Part shown: positions 55,477-63,926 of the stretch, piece by piece
Layout of the letters: each line of letters starts with the position of its first letter
How positions within the stretch are numbered: position 1 is the stretch's first letter
DNA from: Oricola nitratireducens
GTDB lineage: Bacteria > Pseudomonadota > Alphaproteobacteria > Rhizobiales > Rhizobiaceae
Length of the DNA: 64,000 nucleotides
NCBI RefSeq assembly: GCF_014904745.1
Contig: NZ_JACZCS010000029.1
Coordinates: forward strand, 1-64,000
Direction of reading: 5' to 3'
Program-made: the position numbers and the translations under genes
Notes under the pieces: model-generated
Told to the model about the DNA's origin: nothing
The model's database searches: none
The model's input: only the letters and a program-made list of their open reading frames with translations

Positions 55477-56202
55477 ATGAGCTTTGCCGACTACCTGTTT
55501 TCCGGACAGGTGGTTGTCATCACCGGCGGCACATCCGGAATCGGTGCCGCAACCGCGCAAGTGTTCGCGAAGCTGGGCGCCAAGGTCTTTGCGTCCGGCC
55601 TCGACGCAGACGGGCCGCACGCGCCGCGCCATGACCGGATCGAGTGCGTCGAGCTCGACGTCCGCGACCGGAGCGCCGTCGAAGGTTTTTTTGCGGAGCG
55701 GGACCGCCTCGATGTGCTGGTCAATTGCGCCGGGATCAGCCGCGACCGCGACGAGTGGACCGTCAATGCCTTCGACACGGTGATGGACATCAATCTGGCG
55801 GCAGCTTTTCGCACCAGCCAGCTCGCCCGACCGCTGCTCGCTAGGTCGGGCGGTTCGATCGTCAACATCGCGTCCATGTATTCAACATTCGGGGCCGCCG
55901 ACCGGCCGGCATACAGCGCCAGCAAGGGTGGCATGGTCCAGCTGACGAAGTCGCTTGCGATCGAATATGCCGGCGAGGCGATCAGGGTCAACGCGGTTGC
56001 GCCGGGCTGGATCGACACGCCCCTGGCGACCGGTCTCTTCGCTGACAAGGCGGTGTCAGACCCTATACAGGCACGGATTCCCCTTGCCCGCTGGGGCGAC
56101 CCAACCGAGGTCGCCGACACGATCGCGTTCCTGGCATCGCCGCTCGCCCGCTACGTCACGGGCGTGTCCCTTCCGGTCGATGGCGGCTACCTGACCGTCT
56201 GA
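55477..56202 (+). CDS. Short-chain dehydrogenase/reductase (SDR)
   Basis: A 241-residue [33 protein letters not shown] and YSASK. The ATG at 55477 has GAGGAGG upstream; longer reading adds nothing homologous. The C-terminus [13 protein letters not shown] is typical. Third SDR of this module, on the strand of the second cupin. Confidence 0.93.
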   Translation: MSFADYLFSGQVVVITGGTSGIGAATAQVFAKLGAKVFASGLDADGPHAPRHDRIECVELDVRDRSAVEGFFAERDRLDVLVNCAGISRDRDEWTVNAFDTVMDINLAAAFRTSQLARPLLARSGGSIVNIASMYSTFGAADRPAYSASKGGMVQLTKSLAIEYAGEAIRVNAVAPGWIDTPLATGLFADKAVSDPIQARIPLARWGDPTEVADTIAFLASPLARYVTGVSLPVDGGYLTV

Positions 56203-56259
56203 ACTCGCCGGCGTGCCCGCTTCCCGCTTTTGGCAGGGAATTGAACGAACGGCCGGCTA

Positions 56260-56267
56260 TGTATACA
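56260..56267. promoter_or_regulatory. TGTATACA motif before the AraC gene
   Basis: The core TGTATACA, in the context TATGTATACAATA, lies 43 bp before the start of the AraC regulator. It is the same core as at 46391. A GntR-type site or an AT-rich promoter element are both possible. Confidence 0.3.
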
Positions 56268-56310
56268 ATATGCTAGGTATCTGTAACGAGAGTGGGAGGA
56301 CGATCGTCAG

Positions 56311-57270
56311 ATGGGCCATGCATTGAGGAATTCTTTCGACACGCGCAGCGTCGCAAAAGCTGACCGGCTGGATTTCTGGGAGGAGAGAACTTCGTCCGAT
56401 ATTGTTGGTCACATGTGTTCAACGATGGAAGAGGACGGATTTCAAGCCAAATTCGACCATTACGACTTCGGCAGCTTTTCCCTCTTCGACATCGTTGGCA
56501 AACAGCACGTCGTCAGCAGGTCCGCGGAATTCGTACGAAAGCGCGACAAGGATTCGGTTTTCCTGATGATCCTGATGAACGGATCGGCTTTCGTGAACCG
56601 AAACAACCAGTGCAAGCTTTTCAACCGCGGCGACCTTGCGCTTTACGACACCAACGCGTCGTACATGCACGGTTTTCCCGAAGCCATGCATCACGTGATC
56701 TTCGACCTTCCCGGGCAGGAGTTCCGGGCCAGGTTCCCCGGATGGAACCTTCACGACACGCTGCGGATCAGCGGCAGTACCGGAAGCGGCGTCTCAATCG
56801 CGAATTTCGTTCGCAAGACCTATTCGGACGTGCGTGCCCGCAAATATCTCGCGCCTGATCCGAATCTCGTCGACGAGGTGTGGACGGCGCTGGAACTGAC
56901 GCGCGACCTCTATCTCGGCGGCAAGAACCTTTCCTCCTATCAGTTGGGCATAATGCAACGCGCCAAGAACTACGTGCATTCGCATCTCGGCGATCCAAAC
57001 CTGAATACAGAAAAGGTCGCGGCCGAAATCGGCATGAGCTCCAGGCAACTCAACCGCATCCTCGCCTTGAACGATCTGACCGTGAAGAAGCTGATCCTCG
57101 AGGAACGGCTCTCGCAGGCACGGCGCTCGATAGAAGCCGGCGAGCTGAATGACGAGAGCGTCGCGGAACTCGCCTACCGGTTCGGCTTTTCCGCACCGTC
57201 CCAGTTCACGAGAGCGTTCCGGAAGCATTTCGGTGTCGGACCGAGCGAAGTCCGCTGCCGAGTTTCCTAG
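56311..57270 (+). CDS. AraC family transcriptional regulator
   Basis: A 319-residue protein: N-terminal cupin-like ligand domain (VFLMILMNGSAFVNRNN, then GDLALYDTNASYMHGFPE) as in the AraC-binding-like group, and C-terminal double HTH (VAAEIGMSSRQLNRILAL and LAYRFGFSAPSQFTRAFRKHFG). GTGGGAGGACG precedes the ATG. It is the natural candidate regulator of the cupin/SDR module; the 22-bp direct repeat at 54724 is a candidate target. Confidence 0.92.
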   Translation: MGHALRNSFDTRSVAKADRLDFWEERTSSDIVGHMCSTMEEDGFQAKFDHYDFGSFSLFDIVGKQHVVSRSAEFVRKRDKDSVFLMILMNGSAFVNRNNQCKLFNRGDLALYDTNASYMHGFPEAMHHVIFDLPGQEFRARFPGWNLHDTLRISGSTGSGVSIANFVRKTYSDVRARKYLAPDPNLVDEVWTALELTRDLYLGGKNLSSYQLGIMQRAKNYVHSHLGDPNLNTEKVAAEIGMSSRQLNRILALNDLTVKKLILEERLSQARRSIEAGELNDESVAELAYRFGFSAPSQFTRAFRKHFGVGPSEVRCRVS

Positions 57271-57499
57271 TCGTAGCCTTCGGGTAAGAGATGTGACGGA
57301 ACGCGGAAGTCTCGATTGAGCGCGAGAGACCATTCTGGCGCAAGGCGTACCATGACTCGGGTCGTAAGGACGTCGTTCCCGGTATATGCCACCGCCAGAT
57401 AGTGCGCAGATCGAATGCACAAACAATATCCACGTGAATGCGCGTCTGTGTTGAGTGGTGGGCTCAACGAGCGGACGTTCAAGAGCGACTTCGTGCCGC

Positions 57500-58096
57500 T
57501 TATCCATCACATGAATCAGGGGTTTCCGCGGTCCAAATTGACAGCACTTCATCAGCCCGTCTCCGAGGCAAATCTTTCGGGCTTCCGGCGAAACTGCCGA
57601 TCGCGATGAAGCCCACGAGGTGCTCGGAACCCTTCAGCGCGAATGCCGAGCGCATCGCCTTGCTCGTTACACGCGTGCCGCTGACGATTTTCGTGCGGCA
57701 ACCGAAGGACTCGGCTGCGAGCAGCACGTTCTGGATCGCCGAGCCGACGGAGATCCACTGCTCGTGCGGCGGAACGCGCGGATCGTCATCGGAGATGGTC
57801 GCGATCACCGCGAGCAGGCACGCTCCGTTGCGCGCGCGTTCGCGGGCGTCCTCCACGCGGGCGGCGTCGCTTTGCGGGTCGGCTTCCAGCGCAGCCCCGG
57901 CGAAAGCTTCGGCCAGCGCCTCCCGTTTCGAGTCCGGGATATGCACCAGGCGCATCGGTCCCCGGCGGCCATGGTCGGGCGCGGCGGCCGCGGCCCTCGC
58001 CATCTCTTTGAGCTCCTCAGGCGACGGTCCCGGATCGGAAAGATGTCTCGGCGATACCGATCGGCGGGCGCAGATGCGGTCGACCAAGTCGTTCAT
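57500..58096 (-). CDS. Nitroreductase family protein
   Basis: A 198-residue FMN-binding-type protein: ICARRSVSPRHL at the N-terminus, AAAAAPDHGRRGPMRLVHI, and SVGSAIQNVLLAAESFGCRT fit the nitroreductase fold (compact NfnB/BluB-like members). The ATG at 58096 overlaps the stop of moeA (ATGA), so it is the last gene of the arsenite-oxidase unit. Whether it helps in electron transfer or quinone reduction there is unknown. Confidence 0.85.
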   Translation of the reverse strand: MNDLVDRICARRSVSPRHLSDPGPSPEELKEMARAAAAAPDHGRRGPMRLVHIPDSKREALAEAFAGAALEADPQSDAARVEDARERARNGACLLAVIATISDDDPRVPPHEQWISVGSAIQNVLLAAESFGCRTKIVSGTRVTSKAMRSAFALKGSEHLVGFIAIGSFAGSPKDLPRRRADEVLSIWTAETPDSCDG

Positions 58097-59370
58097 TCGC
58101 AGAACGGCTCGATGCGTAGCGGCATACCGGGTTCGATATTGGCCATGTCCGGCGGGAGCACCGCAGTTGCCATAGCAACAGCCATCGGGCTGAGGCTGGC
58201 CGAGGAACCTCGGCCAAGCATCTCGACGATGGGCCTGCCGTCCGTGTCCCGGCCGCCCCAGGCGACCGGGACATATTCGGTGCGGCCAGGCTTGCGGCGA
58301 TAACTGAACCCGGAGACAGCCGGCATCCATGACGTATCGACGGATTTCATCCCCGCAGTCAGCTTGATCGCGGGCAGCGCGATCTGCGAGAAAGTCACCG
58401 CTGCGGCAAAAGGATTTCCCGGCAGGCCGAAGAACAGCGCACCGTCGATCTTGCCCACGGTCACCGGCTTGCCCGGCCGCATCGCGACCTTCAGAACCTC
58501 GAGTTCCGCGTTCTCGCGCCTGAGAACGTCCATCATGTGGTCTTCCTCGCCGGCGGAAACGCCTCCGGTCGTGATCACGACGTCGCAGGTCTCCGATGCT
58601 TCGCGAACAGCAACGCGGATCGTTTCCGGATCGTCAGGGACGATCCCGAAGTCGTATATTTCGCCCCAGGGGCGTTTCAGCGACGAGCGAAGGAAGTAAC
58701 GGTTCGAGTTGTAAATCTGACCAGGGCCCAGCGGCTGGCCCGGTTCGCGCAATTCGGTTCCGGTCGAAATCAGGCCGACTTTGACCTTGCGCCGGACCTC
58801 GACGGCTTCCGTTCCAATGGCCGCGAGAAGCGCAATCCGGGCCGGCGTAAGCGACGTACCTGCGGGAACAGCCGCCGCCCCGTTTTCCAAATCCTCCCCG
58901 GCACGCCGGATATTCTGTCCCGTGCCCGGTTTGAGGGAAAAGGTTACGGTGTTGCCCGACCTTTTGCAGTTTTCCTGCATCACGACGGCGTCGAAACCTT
59001 TCGGAACAGGAGCGCCGGTGAAGATACGTACCGCGCTTGCTGGAGGAAACCGCCTTCCGGAGCCGTTACCTGCGGGAATCCGTCCCGATACGGGAATGCG
59101 CCAGGGACCGGATCCTGCGAAGTCCTTCGTCCGAACCGCATAGCCGTCCATGGCCGAATTGTCGAAGGCCGGGAGGCTGATGGTCGAGACGGTATCAGAC
59201 GCCGAAATTCTTCCGACTGCCTCGATCAAGGGGACGCGCTCGATCCCGGTAACAGGGACTGCGGCAGCGATTGCCTTCGCGCCGGCGATATCGACAGGAA
59301 GGACATCTCCGGACTTTCCAGCGCAACAGGTTTCCGCGACCGGTTCGACGACATTCATCTCTGGGTGCAT
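58093..59370 (-). CDS. moeA: Molybdopterin molybdotransferase MoeA
   Basis: A 425-residue MoeA: LPAFDNSAMDGYAVR, RIFTGAPVPKGFDAVVMQE, VGLISTGTEL, ITTGGVSAGEEDH and FGLPGNPFAA are all MoeA/gephyrin marks. It inserts molybdenum into molybdopterin, the cofactor of AioA; moeA paralogues commonly accompany aioBA. ATG at 59370 chosen (a TTG lies seven codons earlier). A terminator separates it from aioA, so its level may be lower. Confidence 0.94.
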   Translation of the reverse strand: MHPEMNVVEPVAETCCAGKSGDVLPVDIAGAKAIAAAVPVTGIERVPLIEAVGRISASDTVSTISLPAFDNSAMDGYAVRTKDFAGSGPWRIPVSGRIPAGNGSGRRFPPASAVRIFTGAPVPKGFDAVVMQENCKRSGNTVTFSLKPGTGQNIRRAGEDLENGAAAVPAGTSLTPARIALLAAIGTEAVEVRRKVKVGLISTGTELREPGQPLGPGQIYNSNRYFLRSSLKRPWGEIYDFGIVPDDPETIRVAVREASETCDVVITTGGVSAGEEDHMMDVLRRENAELEVLKVAMRPGKPVTVGKIDGALFFGLPGNPFAAAVTFSQIALPAIKLTAGMKSVDTSWMPAVSGFSYRRKPGRTEYVPVAWGGRDTDGRPIVEMLGRGSSASLSPMAVAMATAVLPPDMANIEPGMPLRIEPFCE

Positions 59371-59390
59371 GGGACTCTTCGCAGAATTCA

Positions 59391-59418
59391 AAAGGACCCG
59401 CCGCGATAGCGCGGCGGG
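59391..59418 (-). terminator. Hairpin between aioA and moeA
   Basis: On the minus strand CCCGCCGCG, loop CTAT, CGCGGCGGG, then TCCTTTT. It follows the aioA stop directly and fits an intrinsic terminator or attenuator within the operon. Confidence 0.7.
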
Positions 59419-59432
59419 CCATCGGGGTGGGA

Positions 59433-61901
59433 TCAGGCCGAAGTGTATTCCTTCGGCTTGAAGGACAGGTGTTTGACCGAGGCCGGGGCATCCGAGATCT
59501 TCCGGATGTTCGCCCAGGTCTGCTTGTAGTTCGGCAGGATCAACTCGTTCACGCCCGGATTGATGACGTTGCCCTGCGTGCCGCTCGGCGCGCCGAACAG
59601 CATGAAGGTTTCCTTCCGGCGTGCCGTCGGGGTCGGATATGCCATCGCCTGAGTCGCGCCGACGTCGTTGTAAACCTCGACCAGATCGCCTTCCTTCAGT
59701 CCCAGTTCCGCCATGTCCTCGGGATTGATCTCGATGAACGGGAATGGATAGCGGTCGGAAACGAAGTCGTTGTCCTTGTCGAGGAACCAGTTCTGCCAGT
59801 TGATGTTGGCGCGGCCATTGTTGATCAGGAAGGCGTAGCTGTCGCGCTGGGAGGCCTTGCCCGGAGCTTCGAGCCCGCGCCAGGCGCCGCCGCAGAACAG
59901 CGCCAGTTTGTCCTCGCGGCCGTGGCGGTCGAACTTGCCGTCCGCATATAGCCGCTTGGTGCCGACCAGCTTGCCGTCCTCGTATCCGGTGACCGGTTCC
60001 TGGACGCCGTTGTTGCCCATCGCGCGAAGGCGGTCATAGGTCACATCGGGATTTCCCGAGTTGTAGCCGTCCATAAAGGCGTCTTCCTCGGTTGCCCAGT
60101 CATAGCCCTTGAACTGATCGGCATAGTCGTCACGGCCCTCTTCGCGCAGGACACGCTCCAGGTTCTGCGCGAGTCCGGCGGCGATCAGGCAGTCGGGTTT
60201 TGCCGCGCCCGGGCCATCCATGAATTTCTCGACGAGCCGCAGGCGACGCTCCCCGTTCATGGAAGTCAGGTTCATCTCGCCGGACTCGACCGCCGGCAGG
60301 ATGACATGCGCCGCCTGGCCGATCTGGCTGTGGATGATGTCCACATTGACCGAGAAGATGCCGCCGGCCTCGATGGCCCCGACGATGGCGTCGACCAGCT
60401 CTTCACGGGTCGCTCCCGCGCGCGCGTCCATGGCTTCCTTCACCATGTTGGTGCGCTTGTTGTAGACCCTCTTGAACTCCGAGGCGTTGAGCGTGGTCTT
60501 GTAGTGGTCGTTTGCCCAGATGTGGTGGACCTTGCCGTGCCCGGCGATGATCAGCTGATCGATATAGGGCGCGGGACGGCCGACATGGGCATCCGAGGGC
60601 CGGAAATAGCCTTCCTGGTGACCGCCGAGCCGGCACACGCCACCACCTTCGCGACCGATATTACCGGTCGCCAGCGCGATGTTCACCAGCGCGCCGATGG
60701 TTCGGTAATTGTCGTTGCCCCAGATGATGCCCTTCTCGTAGGCCGTCACGCATTTCCGGCGCGAGCCGTCATCCTTGGGCTTGGCGATCCATTCGGCCGC
60801 CTTGACGATGTCGGCTTCGGATATGCCGCAAGCCTCGGCGCCTTCCGCCAATGTCATCCTGCATTCATTGCGCGCCATTTCGAAGCTTCCGAGCGCGGCC
60901 GGAAAGGCCTCGTTCTGCTCCTGTGCGACGTCGCCCTGGAACGTCGATTTGGCGATGAAATCCTTGTCGACCCAGCCCTGATCCGCGATGTAGGTGAACA
61001 ACGTGTTGAACAATGCCAGGTCCGTACCGGACTTGATCGCCAGTTGCAGAACATTGTCCTTGCCGGCTTCGGTTTCGCAGGCATTGACCGTGACGGTCCG
61101 GCGGGGATCGACGATCACCACCTTCGCGCCGTTGCGCAATCCGGGAACCATGTGGTTGAGGAACAGGTTCGACTGGGTCTCCAGCGGGTTGGCGCCGATC
61201 AGGAAGATCGTGTCGGTCAGCTCGTAATCCTCATAGGCGTAGTTCAGTTCGCCGATGCCCATGTCGCGGGTCGAATGGACTTCCGAGTTGTAGGCGGGGC
61301 GGTTGTGAATGCGGCAATGCTTCACCTTCATCGACTGGAAATAGAGCTTTCCGGTGCCCCAGGTGTTCTCGTAACCGCCGGCCGAGCCGCCATGGTCGAA
61401 CATCGAGACGAACAGATCGTCTTCGTCGTCCTTGTCGATCACGCGGGCGGTGACTTGCGCGACCAGATCGAGCGCGTCCTCCCAGCTTGTCGGCTGCCAG
61501 GTGCCGTAGCGCCAAACCATCGGTTCCTCGAGACGCTGCTGCTGCGTACCCGTGATGTCCGACCGGCGGTTTTCGGCCATGCGCGCACCGCGAACCGATC
61601 CGAGGCCGGAATTGACCACGCAGTTCGGGTCCGGTTTGACGACCAGGTGGACATCCTTGCCGTCCTGTTTGACGACATTGTACATGGACGGCGCGTACCA
61701 GGCTTCCGTTTCGGCGGCCTGCTGCTCGGACAGGTCGACCCCGAATGCATTCTGGCCCGCGTCCGTTCCTCCCTGCTTATTAATCGGCCATGTGTAGGCA
61801 TGATAGCCGCAGCCGACGATGCAGTAATGACAGGTAACATTGTGTTTCTTGGCGTCCGCCGGGATGATCGGCAGGCGGTCGATGTGTCTCTTGTAAGCCA
61901 T
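59433..61901 (-). CDS. aioA: Arsenite oxidase large (molybdopterin) subunit AioA
   Basis: An 822-residue molybdoprotein, the usual AioA length. The N-terminal 3Fe-4S motif is Cys24-xx-Cys27-xxx-Cys31 (CHYCIVGCGYHAY), without the fourth Cys, typical of AioA. FDHGGSAGGYENTWGTGKLYF, KVKHCRIHNRPAYNSEVHSTRDMG and GANPLETQSN are arsenite-oxidase strings around the Mo site. It has no own signal and is exported with AioB. It oxidises arsenite to arsenate in the periplasm. GGGAGGATCAC precedes the ATG, 11 bp after aioB. Confidence 0.97.
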   Translation of the reverse strand: MAYKRHIDRLPIIPADAKKHNVTCHYCIVGCGYHAYTWPINKQGGTDAGQNAFGVDLSEQQAAETEAWYAPSMYNVVKQDGKDVHLVVKPDPNCVVNSGLGSVRGARMAENRRSDITGTQQQRLEEPMVWRYGTWQPTSWEDALDLVAQVTARVIDKDDEDDLFVSMFDHGGSAGGYENTWGTGKLYFQSMKVKHCRIHNRPAYNSEVHSTRDMGIGELNYAYEDYELTDTIFLIGANPLETQSNLFLNHMVPGLRNGAKVVIVDPRRTVTVNACETEAGKDNVLQLAIKSGTDLALFNTLFTYIADQGWVDKDFIAKSTFQGDVAQEQNEAFPAALGSFEMARNECRMTLAEGAEACGISEADIVKAAEWIAKPKDDGSRRKCVTAYEKGIIWGNDNYRTIGALVNIALATGNIGREGGGVCRLGGHQEGYFRPSDAHVGRPAPYIDQLIIAGHGKVHHIWANDHYKTTLNASEFKRVYNKRTNMVKEAMDARAGATREELVDAIVGAIEAGGIFSVNVDIIHSQIGQAAHVILPAVESGEMNLTSMNGERRLRLVEKFMDGPGAAKPDCLIAAGLAQNLERVLREEGRDDYADQFKGYDWATEEDAFMDGYNSGNPDVTYDRLRAMGNNGVQEPVTGYEDGKLVGTKRLYADGKFDRHGREDKLALFCGGAWRGLEAPGKASQRDSYAFLINNGRANINWQNWFLDKDNDFVSDRYPFPFIEINPEDMAELGLKEGDLVEVYNDVGATQAMAYPTPTARRKETFMLFGAPSGTQGNVINPGVNELILPNYKQTWANIRKISDAPASVKHLSFKPKEYTSA

Positions 61902-61912
61902 GTGATCCTCCC

Positions 61913-62434
61913 TCAGAATACGTTGGACAGGCGCCCGTAAAGCAGTTCATCGACGCCTTCGGCATAGATGTCGCCCTTGTCGTCGACGCGCAGCATGAAT
62001 TGCGGCAGGTTCTGGGTTGCGTGGCCCCAGGTTTGCTGGCCGCCGGCTTCGCAATCGAAGACCGAATAATGGCCCGGGCAATTCATGGTCCGGCGTTCGG
62101 CGTTGTAATTGAGCGGGAATCCCTTGTGGGGACAGACCGTCGAAAAACCGACGATGTCGCCATCCGGTCCAACGCCTCCCTCAACCGCCTTGCCAAGTTT
62201 CAACAGAACGCCCGGCGCTTCCTCATCCGGATAGGCGACGTCGAGCGGTTCGTTGAGTGCGAGATCGGCCACATTGGCAAGCCGGTTCGAAGGATATTCC
62301 AGCAGCGCCATTCCGGCGGCCCTGGCTTGTTCCACCGGCATGACGGACGCGGTGGCCGCGCCTGCGGCGGCAAGCGCGCCGCCCCTCAGAAACTGGCGAC
62401 GGCCGACATCGACCATCTTGGTGCATCGTGACAT
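61913..62434 (-). CDS. aioB: Arsenite oxidase small (Rieske 2Fe-2S) subunit AioB
   Basis: A 173-residue Rieske protein with a Tat signal (GRRQFLRGGALAAAG) that exports the folded AioBA complex. The cluster ligands are Cys101/His103 (CPHKG) and Cys119/His122 (CPGHYSVFD); the two extra cysteines that form a disulfide in bc1-type Rieske proteins are replaced by Phe and Gly, as in some arsenite oxidases. It passes electrons from AioA to a cytochrome or azurin. First gene after the sigma-54 promoter. Confidence 0.96.
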   Translation of the reverse strand: MSRCTKMVDVGRRQFLRGGALAAAGAATASVMPVEQARAAGMALLEYPSNRLANVADLALNEPLDVAYPDEEAPGVLLKLGKAVEGGVGPDGDIVGFSTVCPHKGFPLNYNAERRTMNCPGHYSVFDCEAGGQQTWGHATQNLPQFMLRVDDKGDIYAEGVDELLYGRLSNVF

Positions 62435-62472
62435 GCTTTCCTCCCGAAAGTGTTATCTGCACTCCGGAAGCA

Positions 62473-62487
62473 GCAAGCCCTGTGCCA
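62473..62487 (-). promoter_or_regulatory. Sigma-54 (-24/-12) promoter of aioBA
   Basis: Read on the minus strand: TGGCAC-AGGGC-TTGC, the exact RpoN consensus with 5-nt spacer, 39 bp before the aioB start codon. It fits the AioR response regulator, a sigma-54 activator, encoded just upstream. Confidence 0.9.
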
Positions 62488-62547
62488 AGCCCTTTAATTC
62501 AGCAGTTTCAATGATGTATCTGGTTTCGAGCATTCGGGATCACCGAT

Positions 62548-62569
62548 CATGTTCGGAAATCCGAACATG
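62548..62569. promoter_or_regulatory. Inverted repeat, candidate AioR enhancer site
   Basis: CATGTTCGG, spacer AAAT, CCGAACATG: a perfect 9-bp dyad, centred about 73 bp upstream of the -24 element, the usual place for an enhancer-binding protein. It could also act as a terminator of aioR, but lacks a T-run. Confidence 0.6.
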
Positions 62570-62585
62570 CTGCGCCGCCGAAGGT

Positions 62586-63926
62586 TCAGGATTCCGGACG
62601 GTCTGCCTTGATGCCAAGACGGGTCATCTTCTCCCAAAGCGTCGTCCGGGAGATGCCGAGCAGACGGGCTGCGTCCTGGATGTGTCCGGAGGTCTCCGTC
62701 AGGGCGCGTTCGATCTGGCGCCGCTCCGCCGCATCACGGATTTCGGACAACGGCCGGAAGCCGGCGGCGGTCGATCCCGTATCGGCCTTGTCGGGAAATA
62801 GGTCTCCGGGCATCAACCATTCGCCGCCTGCCAGCGCGACAGCCCGTTCGAGGCGATTGCGCAACTCGCGAATATTGCCCGGCCAATGATGCACCAAGGC
62901 GAATTCTTCGGCATGCGTGGACACGCCCCGGATGTCCTTGTCGTGACGCGCTGCGGCCTGCCCGAGAAGCAAGTCCGTCAGCCACGGAATATCCTCCGGC
63001 CGCTCGCGCAACGGTGGAATATCCGCCGTCAGCACGGCGATCCGGAAATAGAGGTCTTCCCGGAACGGCGGCGTGGCCGTCCGGTCCGACAGATTCCTGT
63101 GCGTCGCCGTCACAATCCGGGCGCGGAACGGGATCACCTCTTCCCCTCCGATGCGATGGAAGGTCCGATCCTCGATCAGCCGGAGTATCTTGGCTTGAAG
63201 CGCAGGCGGCATGTCTCCGATTTCGTCAAGGAAAAGCGTGCCCGTCGCTGCGCGCTCCGCGTATCCGAGATGCCGTTTCGCCGCTCCGGTGAAGGCGCCT
63301 TTCTCGTGTCCGAAGATTTCGCTTTCGAGGAGATCGGCGGGAATTGCGGCGCAGTTCACGGCCATGAACGGCTCGTCGTCTCTCTTTGACAGCGCGTGCA
63401 GGTGGCGCGCGGCCACCTCCTTGCCGACGCCGGTCTCGCCGGTGATCAGAACCGGCAGGTCGGTGCCGGAATAGCGCCGCAGCAAGGTTTCAAGCTCCTG
63501 CATCGCGGGCGATACGCCCAGCGCGTGGCCATCGGGCTCAGCCGGCGGGTGGATGCGCGCGTTATCGCGGATGCGCAACAGGAAGTCCTCGAAACGGAAA
63601 GGTTTCGTAACGTAGTCTGCTGCACCAAGGCGCATGAGCCGAACCGCCTGGTCAATTTCGCCGTATCCGGTAATGAAAATGAACGGCGGCACTGCCTTTT
63701 GACTCGTCAGGGTGCGGTAGATGTCCTCGCCGTTCATGTCCGGCAGCCTGATGTCGCACAGAACCAGATCGAGATCCCCGAACGTCTTGCCATGCGCCTG
63801 CAGTGCCTCCTGTCCAGTTTGCCACCAGCGAACGGCGCAACCTTCCAGTTCCAGCCGCTGAACGATCGAGCCACCCATGACGGGATCGTCCTCGATCAGG
63901 CCGATGTTCAGCGTTTCAGGCCGCAT
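62586..63926 (-). CDS. aioR: AioR, sigma-54-dependent response regulator of arsenite oxidation
   Basis: A 446-residue NtrC-type regulator. Receiver domain 7-120 (phospho-Asp58 in LCDIRLPDMNG), AAA+ domain about 135-370 with Walker A GETGVGKE, the sigma-54 contact loop GAFTGA and Walker B TLFLDEIGD, and a C-terminal Fis-type HTH (IQDAARLLGISRTTLWEKM). The ATG at 63926 overlaps the aioS stop by 11 bp. Together with AioS it would respond to arsenite and activate the aioBA promoter. Confidence 0.94.
   Translation of the reverse strand: MRPETLNIGLIEDDPVMGGSIVQRLELEGCAVRWWQTGQEALQAHGKTFGDLDLVLCDIRLPDMNGEDIYRTLTSQKAVPPFIFITGYGEIDQAVRLMRLGAADYVTKPFRFEDFLLRIRDNARIHPPAEPDGHALGVSPAMQELETLLRRYSGTDLPVLITGETGVGKEVAARHLHALSKRDDEPFMAVNCAAIPADLLESEIFGHEKGAFTGAAKRHLGYAERAATGTLFLDEIGDMPPALQAKILRLIEDRTFHRIGGEEVIPFRARIVTATHRNLSDRTATPPFREDLYFRIAVLTADIPPLRERPEDIPWLTDLLLGQAAARHDKDIRGVSTHAEEFALVHHWPGNIRELRNRLERAVALAGGEWLMPGDLFPDKADTGSTAAGFRPLSEIRDAAERRQIERALTETSGHIQDAARLLGISRTTLWEKMTRLGIKADRPES

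Noticed and set aside
60306-61940. Long plus-strand reading frame of 544 codons
   Set aside because: It is antisense to aioA; high GC and codon bias create long shadow frames. No domain is recognisable. The same applies to the plus-strand frames at 32589-34202, 37913-39991 and 27185-28489.
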